From Phoronis australis (Eukaryota > Phoronida > Phoronidae), in the NCBI GenBank assembly GCA_002633005.1, contig NMRA01000016.1:1335661-1399660 (forward strand): DNA of 64,000 nucleotides, given 5' to 3'. Positions 46,614 through 58,320 of the stretch are shown in pieces. Numbering within the stretch: the first letter of the stretch is position 1; each line of letters opens with the position of its first letter. Made by a program: the position numbers and the translations under genes. The notes beneath the pieces were generated by a model that did not search any database, was not told the origin of the DNA, and was given only the letters and a program-made list of their open reading frames with translations.

Positions 46614-47150
46614 CACGCTATCCTGTACGTGCCTAATAAACCATATTTTTCCTATGATGAAATACATTGATCCAATGAAATCTTCTACAGCTCTTTCCCG
46701 ATTTTGATGATTGGTCGGCGGTAAGTTATGAATTACGCCCCCTTGCTGAAATGTTCATGAGCCAACGCCCCGTACAGTGCTGATCGAAAGTAGCTTCCTG
46801 TTGAACGCGCTTCAGGCTCAGTCAGATCTGGGGTGATCCTCAACCGCAGTGAGTCCAAGCAATTTGCCTGGACGCGCTCTGAATTCCGTTAGGTTGAGGC
46901 TCAAAAAACTCAAGTTCCGAAGGGCTGTTGTTGAAGTGACAATGGCAATAATGAAGAATGCATGGAGCCTAATGGAGGTGGCTCTACATAACTTTAAACA
47001 AAAAATAACATAATTACATGTATATGCATTATCGCTTTCATTATCAAGGGCACATTCTACTGACTTTGTTGTGCCCTTATTAAATATCCTGCGATCATGA
47101 ATTTGAGCATCCCTCGTAGATCTCGATACCTTTTCCCAGCTCTATGGGAA

Positions 47151-48110
47151 CTCTCGTATTGTCGTCATCACTTTCAAAATTGATCACAGAATAGGTTTGT
47201 CTTCATCCTGGGGGTTTCCAGACTTCATAACCTTCACATTTAGTCAGTGTACCACCTAAAAATACAATTGGATGTATACGTTTTGACAAGATAAAAACTT
47301 GAAGTTTGGCTGGATGTTCTTGTCCATAATACATGCATTGTAAAACCTGTCATACCACAGCTTTTGTTGCAGTTTCTACGATTGAAGTTTAGGGATTTAC
47401 ATTTATTTTTGTATGTTTTACATATTCTACAATTTTCTAAGAATAGAACTTTAATCATATGACAGATATTAGTGCACACTTGTGAAACCGGTCATTCCTG
47501 TGAGGTATATATTTAGTTGTGGAATTTTAGTTACAATTTTCTCATATCTAAGTTAAGGAATTGTATGGGTACGTATCGCTCATATTGTGAAATCTTTCTC
47601 ACCAGTAGGTTATGCATTTAGCTATGAGATTTGTACTAACTATTTTTGTTGTCGTACTAATGACTTTTCGGACCATTGGAGCTTCGCACCATAAATATGA
47701 ATCCTACAGGTATAATTCTTGCTAAAATATATTATTGTAGCACCACCAGAAAAAAATCATAACAACTAACAATAAATAAAAGATTAACAATTATAATAAC
47801 AATATTTTTTGTGATTTTTTTGTAGTTCAAATGTGGTAGGTGTGATCCCCATAGCATTCTTGCAGGTCGATAGTCCAAACGGAAGTTAGTCCTAAAGAAG
47901 TTTTAGAAGTAGTGACCTTTTGGGTTTGTGACTCAGGGGAAATTTTTCTTATTACTACATTCATATTTTATAGGTTTGTGGTCTCAAGACCAAAAGAACT
48001 TTATTCTAAAGAGTGTTAACCCGAAAAAGGTTATGAAGTCTGGAAACCTGCAGGATGAAGACAAACCTTATTTGTGATCAATGTTGAAAGTGGTGATGAC
48101 AATACGAGAG
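47151..48110. repeat. 84-bp inverted repeat arms with a 792-bp loop
   Basis: Left arm 47151-47234 and right arm 48027-48110 are near-exact inverses (AAGGTTATGAAGTCTGGAAA and GATGAAGACAAACCT among matches). The arms begin and end CTCTCGTATTGTC / GACAATACGAGAG. The loop has no coding sequence I recognise. Upstream of the protease promoter. Confidence 0.8.
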
Positions 48111-48199
48111 AAGTATCATGCATTTTTAAATTAAGTGGTGAAATCTGTTGTGTACACATACACGTATTTCAGTGGTGATTGGATGAGTGTATATTTGGC

Positions 48200-48470
48200 A
48201 CATCAATACATTAACTGAATGTGACATATATGAAGTTGTGGGGTGCGTTGGGTGGCGTGTATGGACAATGGAAAACCGGGATATATATAACATTCAGTGG
48301 CATATATTATACTGGGGCATATATCTAATGCGACATATTTAGCTGTGGGCTATGTATTGCATATAACTAATGGGATATATATATATATACTTGTAGGCTA
48401 TATATTGTACTGGGGAGTATACCTAGTGAGATATATATAGTTGCGGGCTAAAATATATATATATACCCCG
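48200..48470 (+). repeat. Degenerate AT-rich tandem repeat
   Basis: About five units of roughly 50 bp with GGGATATATAT, TAGTTGTGGGCTATATATTG-like and CTGGGG motifs; it ends at the left terminus of the TTAA transposon. Confidence 0.7.
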
Positions 48471-48501
48471 GAACAAGGTCTTAAAATTTTACTCCACTTA
48501 A

Positions 48502-50296
48502 GGTAGGTGTATACACTGGTCAAATCTCCAGGTTCCTATCTAAAATACGTATAGAAGGGGTTTTAACTAGTTACAAATGACTCTGAAAGTGACAAAAATC
48601 GAAAAAAAAATTATTGTAGTTCGGTTTTTAAAAAATCGTATTTGTTTCAAAAAAATCCAATTTTACCTCGAATTGTTTTTCAAAATGCACAGGGACTATC
48701 ATCAACTGTTTCCTTACGCAATATTCTACTTGTACATACCAAATATATGTACAAAATCATTATGATCTTGATTTTGTGGCTTTTTTGCGTCTGAGTTGGG
48801 GCAAGCACGCATCCTTCTGTCATTTGGTCACATTCCGTCTAATAACTAAAAATCTGGTCCATGTATCAAAAAACCCTGGCACTCGATTTTGCTTCAGTCC
48901 TAGAAGATTTCAAATTTGCAAATTTCGTAAAAATTGACCAACGTGGTGCTGAAAAATAGGCCCGAGAATCTTGTCACTAACGTGAAATCACGAGCCGAGA
49001 AAAACGGCTTTGAAGTTAAGCGGGCATCGATTGCCACTTGAGGTCAAAATTCGTTCAGAATGCGCAGCCATTATGTTCCAATTTTTGTTGATGTACTAGA
49101 AATAAAGCTGATATTTACTTCATGTTCAGAAAATGTGACATACCTATTTGTTTATAGCGTAATTTTAATCATTTTTGGGAACTTGTGAAGCACGACAGAC
49201 GACCAAAGGAAATATGGCTGTCACGTGGGCTGAGCTTAGCGTTGATCTATTGTCTGCTGTACTGTGCCGACCACACATCATTAAAACCATGTGTTGATTG
49301 TTTATGCGACTCATCTGAACTCTCCACTCAGTGTGGTAAAAGATTCTCTAACTGTATTACATAAACCTATTTGTTAGTTGGCCTATTCCAATATAAAATG
49401 TAGTTACCGTCTCTTCATCAGCCAATATAATTATGTGTTATATCAAATCGCCGCGTTACTGTTTACATAACAATATTGGCGACGAGGATAAAGAACTACT
49501 TTCATCGTAATGGTTCAACATTATTCACGTGCCTGTACCGCCAACATTTTGACCGGATGGGCTTTGGGATGAGAAAATAGCACTTTCAGTTAAAAAATCC
49601 CCCTGAGTTTGGCAGCCTAGTTTCTCCATGGCACGTTCCTAGCACAGAAGCACGGTTTATCTCCAAAGCTCTACTCTGACGGCATGTAGTTGTCCATGTC
49701 TCGCGCGCGCGGCGTGTCTTCACAGCGCGTACATGCACTCTCATCGAATCGTGCGACACAACCCACGTCGACGTTCAGCGTCCTCTCGCAAGACACCTCA
49801 CCTTTCCGACTTCTCCTGCACACGCATAATTCCTCAAACTGAGTGCAGTGATGGCTTCGGTAGGACTTGGCGTCCTCAACTTATTTTTTTGCAGAAGGAC
49901 AAACAGGCTCAGGCTCGGAACAGGAGCTATTTCACCATTTCACCACCAACTTTCACATGGTCAAAAATAGAACTATTTTATTCTAGGTCTCGCTACAACA
50001 TTAATATCAGCTGGTACAGCACTCTCGATTGCCCGGTTACGCAGTGTTTGTAGACAGGGTTAGATTAGAGCTAGTGTTCTGGTATAAGTTCCGCCCCACT
50101 TGGCAGTCACTGAGCTGGTGAGCACTCAAGCCATATGACTTACTAAAGCTTGGTCAAACAAAATTAAAAAAACAACATTGGATTTTCAGAATGATTTTAT
50201 TTTTCTTCAGTATACCGTGCATCAAGAATTAAAGATTAGGATGATATAAAAATGTAAAAAACGGTCAAAATTAATTTTTTTGTGTATCCTTCTACC
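48502..50296 (-). mobile_element. TTAA-flanked DNA transposon, copy 2 (1795 bp), inverted
   Basis: Same family as 40120-41835 in opposite orientation: GGTAGGTGTATACAC at the left, GTGTATCCTTCTACC at the right. Left flank TTAA (48498-48501); right flank now TTAG. It holds TTGGCGACGAGGATAAAG (about 49471-49488), a string like the LTR/internal junction of some retroelements, so the element may have captured other repeat sequence. The longest frame, 49733-50053 plus (106 aa), matches nothing I know. Confidence 0.78.
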
Positions 50297-50328
50297 TTAG
50301 GGGTTTCAAATAATAACCCCACATATGC

Positions 50329-50336
50329 ATGTGTGT

Positions 50337-50398
<62 letters not shown>

Positions 50399-50412
50399 GT
50401 TTGTGTGTGTGT
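50329..50412 (+). repeat. TG dinucleotide microsatellite
   Basis: About 80 bp of (TG)n with a few interruptions (TATG, TGCG, TTTG), just outside the right end of the inverted TTAA transposon. Confidence 0.97.
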
Positions 50413-50869
50413 TTGGGTAGCAGACCTTTTCTATATATGTTTCATTGAAAAGTAAGCTGTTCTTGGCCTTACATAGTTTGTTAGTTTGTTCAACAAACTT
50501 TCGTATTGTCTAGATAAATGTCTTTCTTCAGAGAGCAGTTAAAATAGTAGATCACCGAATTAAATGTAAGTGGCATCACGAACCCGAAAGTATGAGTATA
50601 TATAAAATAAAACACTGTACAAAACATTTCATAGTAAAACAGTTGCTGTATTTCGATTAGACTTCAGTCATCCAAGGCAAATAAATTTAAAATCATAAAC
50701 GCTGTCATGTATGATACATGAAACAAGAACAATGACATTAAACACAAATATAAGGAAGCATATATAAGAGGGTAATTACATAAAGAATTGTCATAGAAAT
50801 TTATGTACAATAAAACGTTGTAAAATTTAATAAAATACATAGGTGTTGCAACATTTGGACATTATTTAT

Positions 50870-51956
50870 ATTACGACAAGGTACGATGGAACAAAGTATC
50901 TAGGGAATTTATGTCAGTAGTTTCAGTTTTCATTATTAAACCTTCGAGAATGTTCAAACGAAAGGAGTCCAGTTCGAAACACCTGACGATGGTATTGTCA
51001 ACAACTTGTGGACGGAAAAATTTTTGTTTGTGGAGTGTTTGAAAGTGATCTTTGATGGATCCATTTTGTAAATGCTTAGATAACAGGCGAGATAAAGTGC
51101 AAGTTGTATAATCAACTTATCTTGAGCAATCAGTGTTTGAACAAATACATTCGTTGTGAGGGCAATTGAACTGATAAATCAAGTCAGTTTTGGCTCACAT
51201 TCGGACAGACTTTTGTGCACATGCTGTTTTTAACCACAAAATCTTTTAGTTGTGTGGTTTTGGTAATATATAATTAACGAAAAGCTATCTTCTGGTTTTA
51301 TATTCTTAACATTATTATAGATGATCCGTTTCAAAACTCGTTCATCTTCCATATAACGTGAATGGAACTGGTTACGGTAGAATAATTTCTTGGTACAACC
51401 ATCTATTTGTTTTAAACGCGCAGGCTTCTGTAAGCAGCTTATGAAAAGCTTCATATTCTCATCAACAAACTTATTACTGTAAAAGTTATTGATCATAATT
51501 TGCATGATGCGATATCACTCAGTGTTAAAGGTTTCCCAATCTGAGCAAGCAGAATATGCTCTTTCCAAAAAGCTCGTCAAAACAGAGAGCTTATATCTGA
51601 AAGGACATTGGCTGGTTTCATGTAAACAAACCCCATCATATGTTGATTTCTTATATACTGAGGTTTTAATGCCAGATTCATCATAATCAACAAGTACGTC
51701 TAGGAACGGAAGCTTGTTGCTTACTGGTAATTCATGCGTGAATTTTAGTACAGAATTTTGCTCAAAACCAAGTCTGATCTCCATCAGCTTATTATGGCTA
51801 ACAATCATAAAATATCATCAACATTCTGCAGTACATGTTAGGCTTCTCTGGAAGACTATCAATAACCTTAGTTTCAAGGTAATAGTAACTTGGGAAAGTT
51901 TGAATGCATTTGCAAATTGTGTACTTAAGTGAGAACACAGAGTCCGGCCATTGTCA
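50870..51956 (-). pseudogene. Penelope-like retroelement: RT C-terminal part and GIY-YIG region
   Basis: Minus-strand reading with several frameshifts. Near 51860 is LETKVIDSLPEKPNMYCR, then a VDDI box at about 51825 (RT motif C, frameshifted on both sides). Next come LPFLDVLVDYDESGIKTSVY, KNIKPEDSFSLIIYYQN (about 51290) and, after a break, FNCPHNECICSNTDC and TTCTLSRLLSKHLQNGSIKDH (about 51185-51060), corresponding to the Cys motif and GIY-YIG-like endonuclease of Penelope elements. These are retroelements with RT followed by GIY-YIG. This copy is 5' truncated and dead. Confidence 0.72.
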
Positions 51957-52349
51957 TTAAAGGCGAAGGCAACCTTTTTCCATGTCATTTTGAGCTAAAA
52001 TAAGGTTGTTTGGTTATCCTAGACAAATTTTCCACTTAATTACAGCTTTTCGCAATTTTATTAATTACTCGTTCGCTACTCCGGAAGTGACGTTTTAGGA
52101 GGCAAGCGTTTCCCGCCACTTGGTTTTGCGTTGACTTTACCGTGCGAATCTGTTCTATTCTACTTTTGTTTTGTGCTGTTTTTCAACAATTGTCGCCAGC
52201 ACTTTCCATCGGCGAGTATTCTGCAGCAACAAAGGTTAGTAGAGAACGTTGGATTTAGGGATTGTTTAGTGTGTTGTAAGCTGAAAATGGCTGGAGTCGG
52301 TGACCCGTATCACAGTGACAGTAGTGTGAGTGACGGAGACCTGCTTCCC

Positions 52350-52488
52350 GTTCAGTAACGCTAGGACCTCGCTAAAAAGCAAGACTTCGCAAGATTACGT
52401 GAGATATTGCCGTGTATTTTAAATGAGAACACGTGACTTGGACTAGGCTTTAGCTAGGTGCTAGCGTAGGTCCTAGCGTCTACTGAAC
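52350..52488 (+). mobile_element. 139-bp MITE copy B, nested in the Kolobok-like element
   Basis: GTTCAGTAACGCTAGGACC at the left and the inverse GTCCTAGCGTCTACTGAAC at the right. Same length as, and near-identical to, 19026-19164. The match runs about 8 bp beyond each end, so true termini may lie slightly further out. Confidence 0.8.
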
Positions 52489-52555
52489 GCACGCCTTGTT
52501 CACAGCAGTTGTGACGAGGAATTCTTTCACGGACATTCGGTGGGTGGGTACATGT

Positions 52556-53320
52556 TCATGAGCCCGAGTATATTGAGGCAGAGTACGCACAGGCACAGGC
52601 AGCTGTTGAGAGAAACGAGGCGGCTACTGAGGACAGACGTGGTGACACATCTTGGTGCAAACGCACTGTGTGCCTTGTTATGCCTACCTCAATGGAATGC
52701 TTGTGCTGTTCAGAGTTCGACGAGGCCAAGCCACTACTGGACATGGTTAAGTGGACCTCCGGCATACCACGGACAAAGGAACAACTGTCCCACTTGCCAG
52801 AGTGTCCCGTTACACACTCCCACTGGATGGTGACCTGAGCACCCAAACTGCTTACATCGTTTCGTGTGACTCCCTCGCCACACACCTGGCACCTTCTAAA
52901 TAGCTCTAACACTTTAGACAAGTCCACAATAAACTTATCAAAGTTTGGCTCACCGATCTGTTCACTGGACGACGAATAGTCCTCTTCACTGGGTGTCGAA
53001 CTGGGCCTGTAATCACTCCCACTACTCAATATCGCTGCAGGAGGGCTGCTTAGAGGCTCTGGGCTGGAGAAAACAGCACAGGGCGAATCACTACTGGTTC
53101 CAGGAATTGCACGCTCTGGGGTACGTTCGGAGGCACGGGTGACAGTAGATGAAGTGCCTCCACTGGCTCCAGTCACTGTACTGGACACAGCTCGCGAGGC
53201 CTCTCGCTTCAAAAACGCACTTCTCGGGGGAAGCGACGGGGCACTGCCGGGAATCAACACAGACGGAATGGCATCCTTCTTCAGGCGAGGTAGAACAATG
53301 ACTGACTCGGCAGCTCTCAC
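52556..53320 (-). CDS. Kolobok-like element protein fragment, 254 aa
   Basis: Starts in 5'-UTR-like sequence near the right terminal repeat. Residues 13-21 (LKKDAIPSV) resemble the end of a THAP domain; the zinc-binding part is deleted. Residues 35-125 are a Ser/Thr/Pro-rich linker. From about 137 comes a Cys-rich module: FRRCQVCGEGVTRNDV, then VTIQWECVTGHSGKWDSC. This C-x2-C..W-x-C..GH-x3-W pattern follows THAP in several invertebrate transposon proteins I know. The frame drifts after about 185. It is a decayed, internally deleted transposase relative, not a host gene. Confidence 0.6.
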   Translation of the reverse strand: MRAAESVIVLPRLKKDAIPSVLIPGSAPSLPPRSAFLKREASRAVSSTVTGASGGTSSTVTRASERTPERAIPGTSSDSPCAVFSSPEPLSSPPAAILSSGSDYRPSSTPSEEDYSSSSEQIGEPNFDKFIVDLSKVLELFRRCQVCGEGVTRNDVSSLGAQVTIQWECVTGHSGKWDSCSFVRGMPEVHLTMSSSGLASSNSEQHKHSIEVGITRHTVRLHQDVSPRLSSVAASFLSTAACACAYSASIYSGS

Positions 53321-53656
53321 AGTCAGACTATATGAAAAGAAATTGTCGCGAAATGCTTGCCTCCTAAAACGTCACTTCCGGAGTAGCAGACGAGTAATTA
53401 ATAAAATTACGAAAAGCTGTAATTAAGTGTAAAATATGTCTAGTATAACCAACCAACCTTATTTTAGCTCAAAATGACATGGAAAAAGGTTGCCTTTGCC
53501 TTTAACCATTTTGGACACAGCGAAGTCAATGTAAAAACCTTTTACATCTTTTTCCAGTCAACCAACTTCAGGTGCTGTTACTTCTTGCTGAAGTATTCGG
53601 CCGCGTCAACACAGATCACGATTAGGGTGCATTTGATCCAACACTGTTTTGGGTGA

Positions 53657-54055
53657 GGGCTGCGAAACCAGTTCAAGCAAAAGATATCCATACGAGGAAA
53701 AGAGTTAAGTCACAAGAGTCCATTTACGAAGAAGTCAAAAGAAAAACGAGAAGGCAAAGCTGAATACACCGAGCGAAAAGAGTTCGAAAGGGATATAGAG
53801 ACAGATTTAGCACGTGAGTTGGATAAAATTGATAAACTTTTCCAAGGAAAAAGTTTGAGATTCATGTGAGCGTTCAAGCATATCGGAATGAAATCTAATG
53901 GAGACCCATTAGAATTGAAAATAAACTTTGTCGTGCCAAACGTTAAGCAACTGCCTACGTCAAAAGTGGATATGTCTATAACTCCTGGAATTATTCATGA
54001 GCTTGTTGGTATCGCTCCCAAAGCCAGTGCGTATCAATTGATATTTGACAAATAG
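53657..54055 (+). pseudogene. Unrecognised ORF remnant with one internal TGA
   Basis: One frame, 133 codons, interrupted only by TGA at 53867-53869. The first half is highly charged (TERKEFERDIETDLARELDK, about 53768-53827) and probably helical. The second half reads like folded protein (PLELKINFVVPNVKQLP, MSITPGIIHELVGIAPKASA) and ends FDK-TAG. No start ATG in frame; a TGA precedes at 53654. It lies between the Kolobok-like element and D copy 3. I do not recognise the family. Confidence 0.45.
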
Positions 54056-54081
54056 TAGGTAAATGTCGGGAAAACTATAAC

Positions 54082-55455
54082 TGGCCCGTAGCCAGCATTG
54101 CGCGGGGGGAGGTTGTAATTTCTAGAAAGGTGAACCTTTGGTATTTTGCAAATGTCGACACTAGAGTTTTGAACGGCAACGATGGCTCTCAGTTCTATGT
54201 TTCTGAGATTAGATGAAATTCGTAATACCAGAAATGAGGATGCCGTGACGGTTGCTCGCAAAGAACGGGACTCAAATTCGAATGGAATGTGGTCCAAAAG
54301 TAGAACGTTCTCGCGTTACCTTCTGCCAAACTTTCAAACCATGGCGTGTTACAACTCATTACATACTCGGACGGAAATATTTAGGTGGATAATGAATTTA
54401 CGTAAGTTCTCGCGTGATTGTATTTTTGCGTATTACTCATTGCTTACATCGCTGGAAATAGAAACAACCCACTATTCCGAAGGTTCCATATTCTGAAGAT
54501 TCACTACTTCAAAGGTTCACTTCTCCTAAATTTCACTACTCCGCAAATCTCTAAACTTTCTGACTCGAGAGTAATTGTTATAGTTTTAAATGTAAAAGTA
54601 AACGACACTTCGGTTATTACATGCAACTGTATCGGAACCAACCACCGGGTAATAAATCACGTTGTTTGGATTTCGTGCGCATGCTAAATTGCCCGCATGT
54701 CTTTCGAATATTGAAAAGTGAGCATGTACTTGCATTTCTAAAGGAATATAAAGTAGGCATATTGATGAATTATCAACGATAAATCCATGTCAAGATCGCA
54801 TCATCTCACAGTTCGACTGAAAAGTTTAGGGCGGCTGCACCTCATTCTTGCCCCCCGAAACTAATCGCACGGCCGAGTCGAAAGTAAAGTAGTAGGTTAC
54901 ACTGTCCATGCCAGACTTCACGAAAGTCTCATCCCGACTTCTTTAAATTTAAAACTGCGGTTGCTCCACCCAGCCCGAGCCAATGCCCCCGAGTATTCAG
55001 TCAGATTCAAGAATCACGATTGGCAGTCATTGGAACTGAGTTCGATGGTAAACAATGTAGCTGTAATTAATGTTTAGATACTATCCAACTCTTGCACACC
55101 CTTTAAATTATTAATAAATGAACGAAAATATAATACTTTATTTACTGTCAGTTCCGATTCATTTTTAGACAAACAGAGTAATGAAATGTCGGAGTTCTGG
55201 TTTCGGAATTGCGGACGTTCGAAGTAGTGAACTTTCAATGGTGGCGAACGTTTGGAGTAGTGAACCTTCGGAGTAAACCCTCGGATGATTTCCAGCACAC
55301 GGAAAGTCCCGGGGTTGTTTGTAAACTAGTAATTCGTTTGCATATTCACAATTGAGTGAGAAATGACGTCTTTAACTTGGTTATGCTGGGGATTAATAGT
55401 ACCAGTTGCTGCAACGATTTTATTGTTGTTGTTGTCCATTTATATGTTGCAGGTT
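54082..55455 (+). mobile_element. 'D' element copy 3
   Basis: Begins GGCCCGTAGCCAGCATT. The stretch at 54140-54400 aligns closely with 3160-3420, including a shared GCAAAGAACGGGACTCAAAT. Direct repeats CGGAGTAGTGAACC appear near 55220-55280. The 3' end fades at about 55455, against a MITE. Confidence 0.7.
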
Positions 55456-55472
55456 ACTCAAACCTGTCCCGA

Positions 55473-55598
55473 GTTCAGTAACTCCAGGACTTCGCTGAAA
55501 AGCAAGACTTCGCAAGATTAAGTAAGATGTTGCTATGTATTTTAAATGAGAACGCGTGATTTTGGCTAGATTTTTGTGAGGTCCTAGCATTACTGAAC
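55473..55598 (+). mobile_element. MITE copy C (126 bp, diverged)
   Basis: GTTCAGTAACTCCAGGAC at the left and GTCCTAGCATTACTGAAC at the right. The core GAAAAGCAAGACTTCGCAAG is shared with copies A and B. Confidence 0.78.
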
Positions 55599-55599
55599 T

Positions 55600-56805
55600 C
55601 CACCCTGTTGAAGCGACATGTTAAAACTGGTCGTGGAGAACACTGATGTATCTAAATGGCTCCCAAGTTTATTTTATCGTTGTTTGTCTTTTCTCTTTTG
55701 CATGTAACGGTTACTACGATAAACAACTCAAGATTGGAAATGCCTGTTTGTAAATAATTATTTAAAAATCTCGATTATTGGTTGAAAATTTCATCTTCAT
55801 AAATGGAAAAGAGGGAGCAAAGAATTTTATTGGGCTAAGGTCTTTGAACTTTACTTCCCACGAACACTAATCCTCCATGAACCCAATAAAACATCATTTG
55901 AATATCTGTGTGCAATACAGGTCAGGTAATGGATACGTTGAAAAGGTGTGTGGTGTGGTTAGACTCCATTTGCTGGAAGACAACATAGTGGGAGACGTGC
56001 GTTTGAGACATATGTTCCGCTGAAGCTGCTGTATTCGACATTCCAACGCCACTGCGCTTTCTCTTTGCCACATTATGTTCGCACAACAATCCGACCCCAT
56101 GCTCTACCATGTATCATGGTAACAGCACCAAGCTAATTTGATTGAGGACTTTGTTCACACAATTTTGTGCTGTTTGATAAACTTTGAATTATACAGGCAT
56201 CACACTCCATGGGAGCAGCCATATTAAAGTAACTAAGCACAACAATACAATCTGGCTCTCTGATTGGTCAATTGAGTAGAAAAGCGCCACCAAGTGGCAG
56301 GAATGTTCATAATATTTTGTGCAACAAAAACACCTTTTTTTAAAAAAATGTGCAAATGTAGAAGTGGGAGCTTTTTGGAATTTGATTTATAGGTATATTA
56401 TCTAGCCACATAGAAAAAGCTAGGTNGTACTCACTATGAGATCTGGCCCACCGACTATACAGCTAAACACGTGAAACATACATTCACAAATAGATCTGTA
56501 CATGTGAATTTGAGGTAAGGTAATAAAGACACATTGCGTGTAAGTACTTCGTGGTTTTACCACCATCACATTTGTTTGCGGTGAAATAACTATAAAAACG
56601 GACGTTCGACAAAGAATGAAATGCGATAAACAAAAAATTGGACGACAATAGCAAATAATACTTAAAAGCATTGATAACAGCACAGCTTTTAGATGATATT
56701 TTTGTTTCCTAACTCAAGCATGTACCACCAGGGCAACTTCCGATGTGTAGCGTAAACCAGGCTAAAGCTGCTAACTGGTAACCGTGCGAATCACGGGTTC
56801 CAGCT
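55600..56805. other. No recognised gene
   Basis: Short frames only. Contains an unknown base at 56426. Confidence 0.45.
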
Positions 56806-56809
56806 AGTG

Positions 56810-57300
56810 GAAATAATAAACAACTTGTATGCTTGCATCTACACGAGTACCGTGTACGTGATGGTACTCCAATCACAAACTAAAGTGGCATTTAACTTGC
56901 GATCAAACGTAAGGCCCATACTAGCACACTGTTCATTATAATAAAATTTTACACTCTACCACAGCGTGATCATAAATTAAAGTGGTATAAATGGTGAGAT
57001 CAAACTTAATGCCTGTACCAGCAGCCAATGGTAATAAATTGCAAATCGTGTACCGTTTACGTGACGGTACTTCAACAACAGTGTGATCATAAATTAAATT
57101 GGTATAGAACGTGAAAAACGGACTAATTTCCGCAATTCAAAGTGGCTCTCTGCTACTGAAACAAAAGCCAAATTGTTCATTTTACGCGTTTTTATAAAGA
57201 TTTTGAATTTCTGTTGATGTCAAAGCATTTTTTCTTTACTTTCATATTTCAAAAAAAACGATCTTTCAACTGCTCGCCGCTTCCTCGATTTTCTCATACA
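56810..57300 (+). repeat. Repeat family 'E', copy 3 (longest)
   Basis: Three internal units, at about 56840, 56930 and 57040, each with a GTGATCATAAATTAAA-type core, then the A/T-rich tail and CAACTGCTCGCCGCTTCCTC end. Confidence 0.7.
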
Positions 57301-57309
57301 CAACAAAGT

Positions 57310-58316
57310 ACATGACGCAACTTTTGTAAAAACACGCTATTTTGCGCAATGTAAAGTAATTCAGTTACTTTTTGTTAATAGTTTTATTTTGACCTTAACA
57401 GTTGTAAATTGCATCCAGCTTTAGTAGCAAATATTCAAGTAAGAATCTAATAGTCTTTGAAGTAATATTAAAACTTAAAAATGTTGATAAATAACGGTCA
57501 GCAAGGCTTTCCCGCCTGCGCGTAGCACTGAATTGACCTTTAGACAGCACAGCTAGACAGTCTCGCGTTCCTCCAGTTGGGGCTCGTCTCCGTTTGGATA
57601 AAGAATTCGTTGCCGAAGATGGGTCCGTTTAAGAAGTTGTTTGAATGTCTTTCCGACTGGGAGTGCGTACAGTTGCGACACCCGATTGGTCAATCATAAC
57701 CTTTCCGGAATTCCGGCATTGTTTGGTTGGCGCGTTTGGTTGTTTTAGTGTTTTGCAGACGACAAAATGTAAGGCGTATGGATTTCTACTTTGCACTACT
57801 TCATGATTTGCCTATATCAAAAAATTAAGTACTCGTTTTTATCCCATACGGGCTGAATCTGTCGAGTGCAATACGGCCATTTAATAAATGTTTTCCGTAT
57901 TCACCTCTCGCGGAATAATGTCTCCTGGGATATTACTTCATCAACGCCACTCTCGGTACGTTTTGTGTATTTATTAACCAGTCGAGTTCTAAGTATCTAT
58001 CGAGATTCTTGGTGGAGCTTCAAGAAATTTGGTATAAACGTTCCACTTAAGAAAGTACACCTCACATTGGTTTTGGTTGGAATCTGATTACTGTTGCTTC
58101 TCCTGGTGTCAGTTTAGATTTTCGTTGCGTATAGCTCTAATTCAGCCATGTTCTTTGGTCGATGTTCATGAACATTTGCAAATACTGTGAGTTTCGTCTG
58201 CCTTCTTTCCGACAAATTTGTCTGATCTTGTGGTCCTTCGAGACTTTTCTATTTCATTCAGTTTATGATACTCATAAACAAACGTACTGTTTGCGGTGCG
58301 ATCACAAGAATGTTCG
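57310..58316. other. No recognised gene
   Basis: Apart from the inverted match to 6590-6670 at about 57900-57970, nothing recognised. Confidence 0.45.
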
Positions 58317-58320
58317 TTAA

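Larger units (their letters stand above)
51961..53501 (-). mobile_element. Kolobok-like DNA transposon with TTAA duplications
   Basis: Terminal inverted repeats of about 150-180 bp start AGGCGAAGGCAACC at the left and end GGTTGCCTTTGCCT at the right. Exact TTAA lies at 51957-51960 and 53502-53505. A 254-residue gene fragment reads inwards from the right end. TTAA target, long inverted repeats and THAP association (see 58591) fit Kolobok. The catalytic core is missing, so it is non-autonomous. A separate 139-bp MITE is nested at 52350-52488. Confidence 0.82.
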
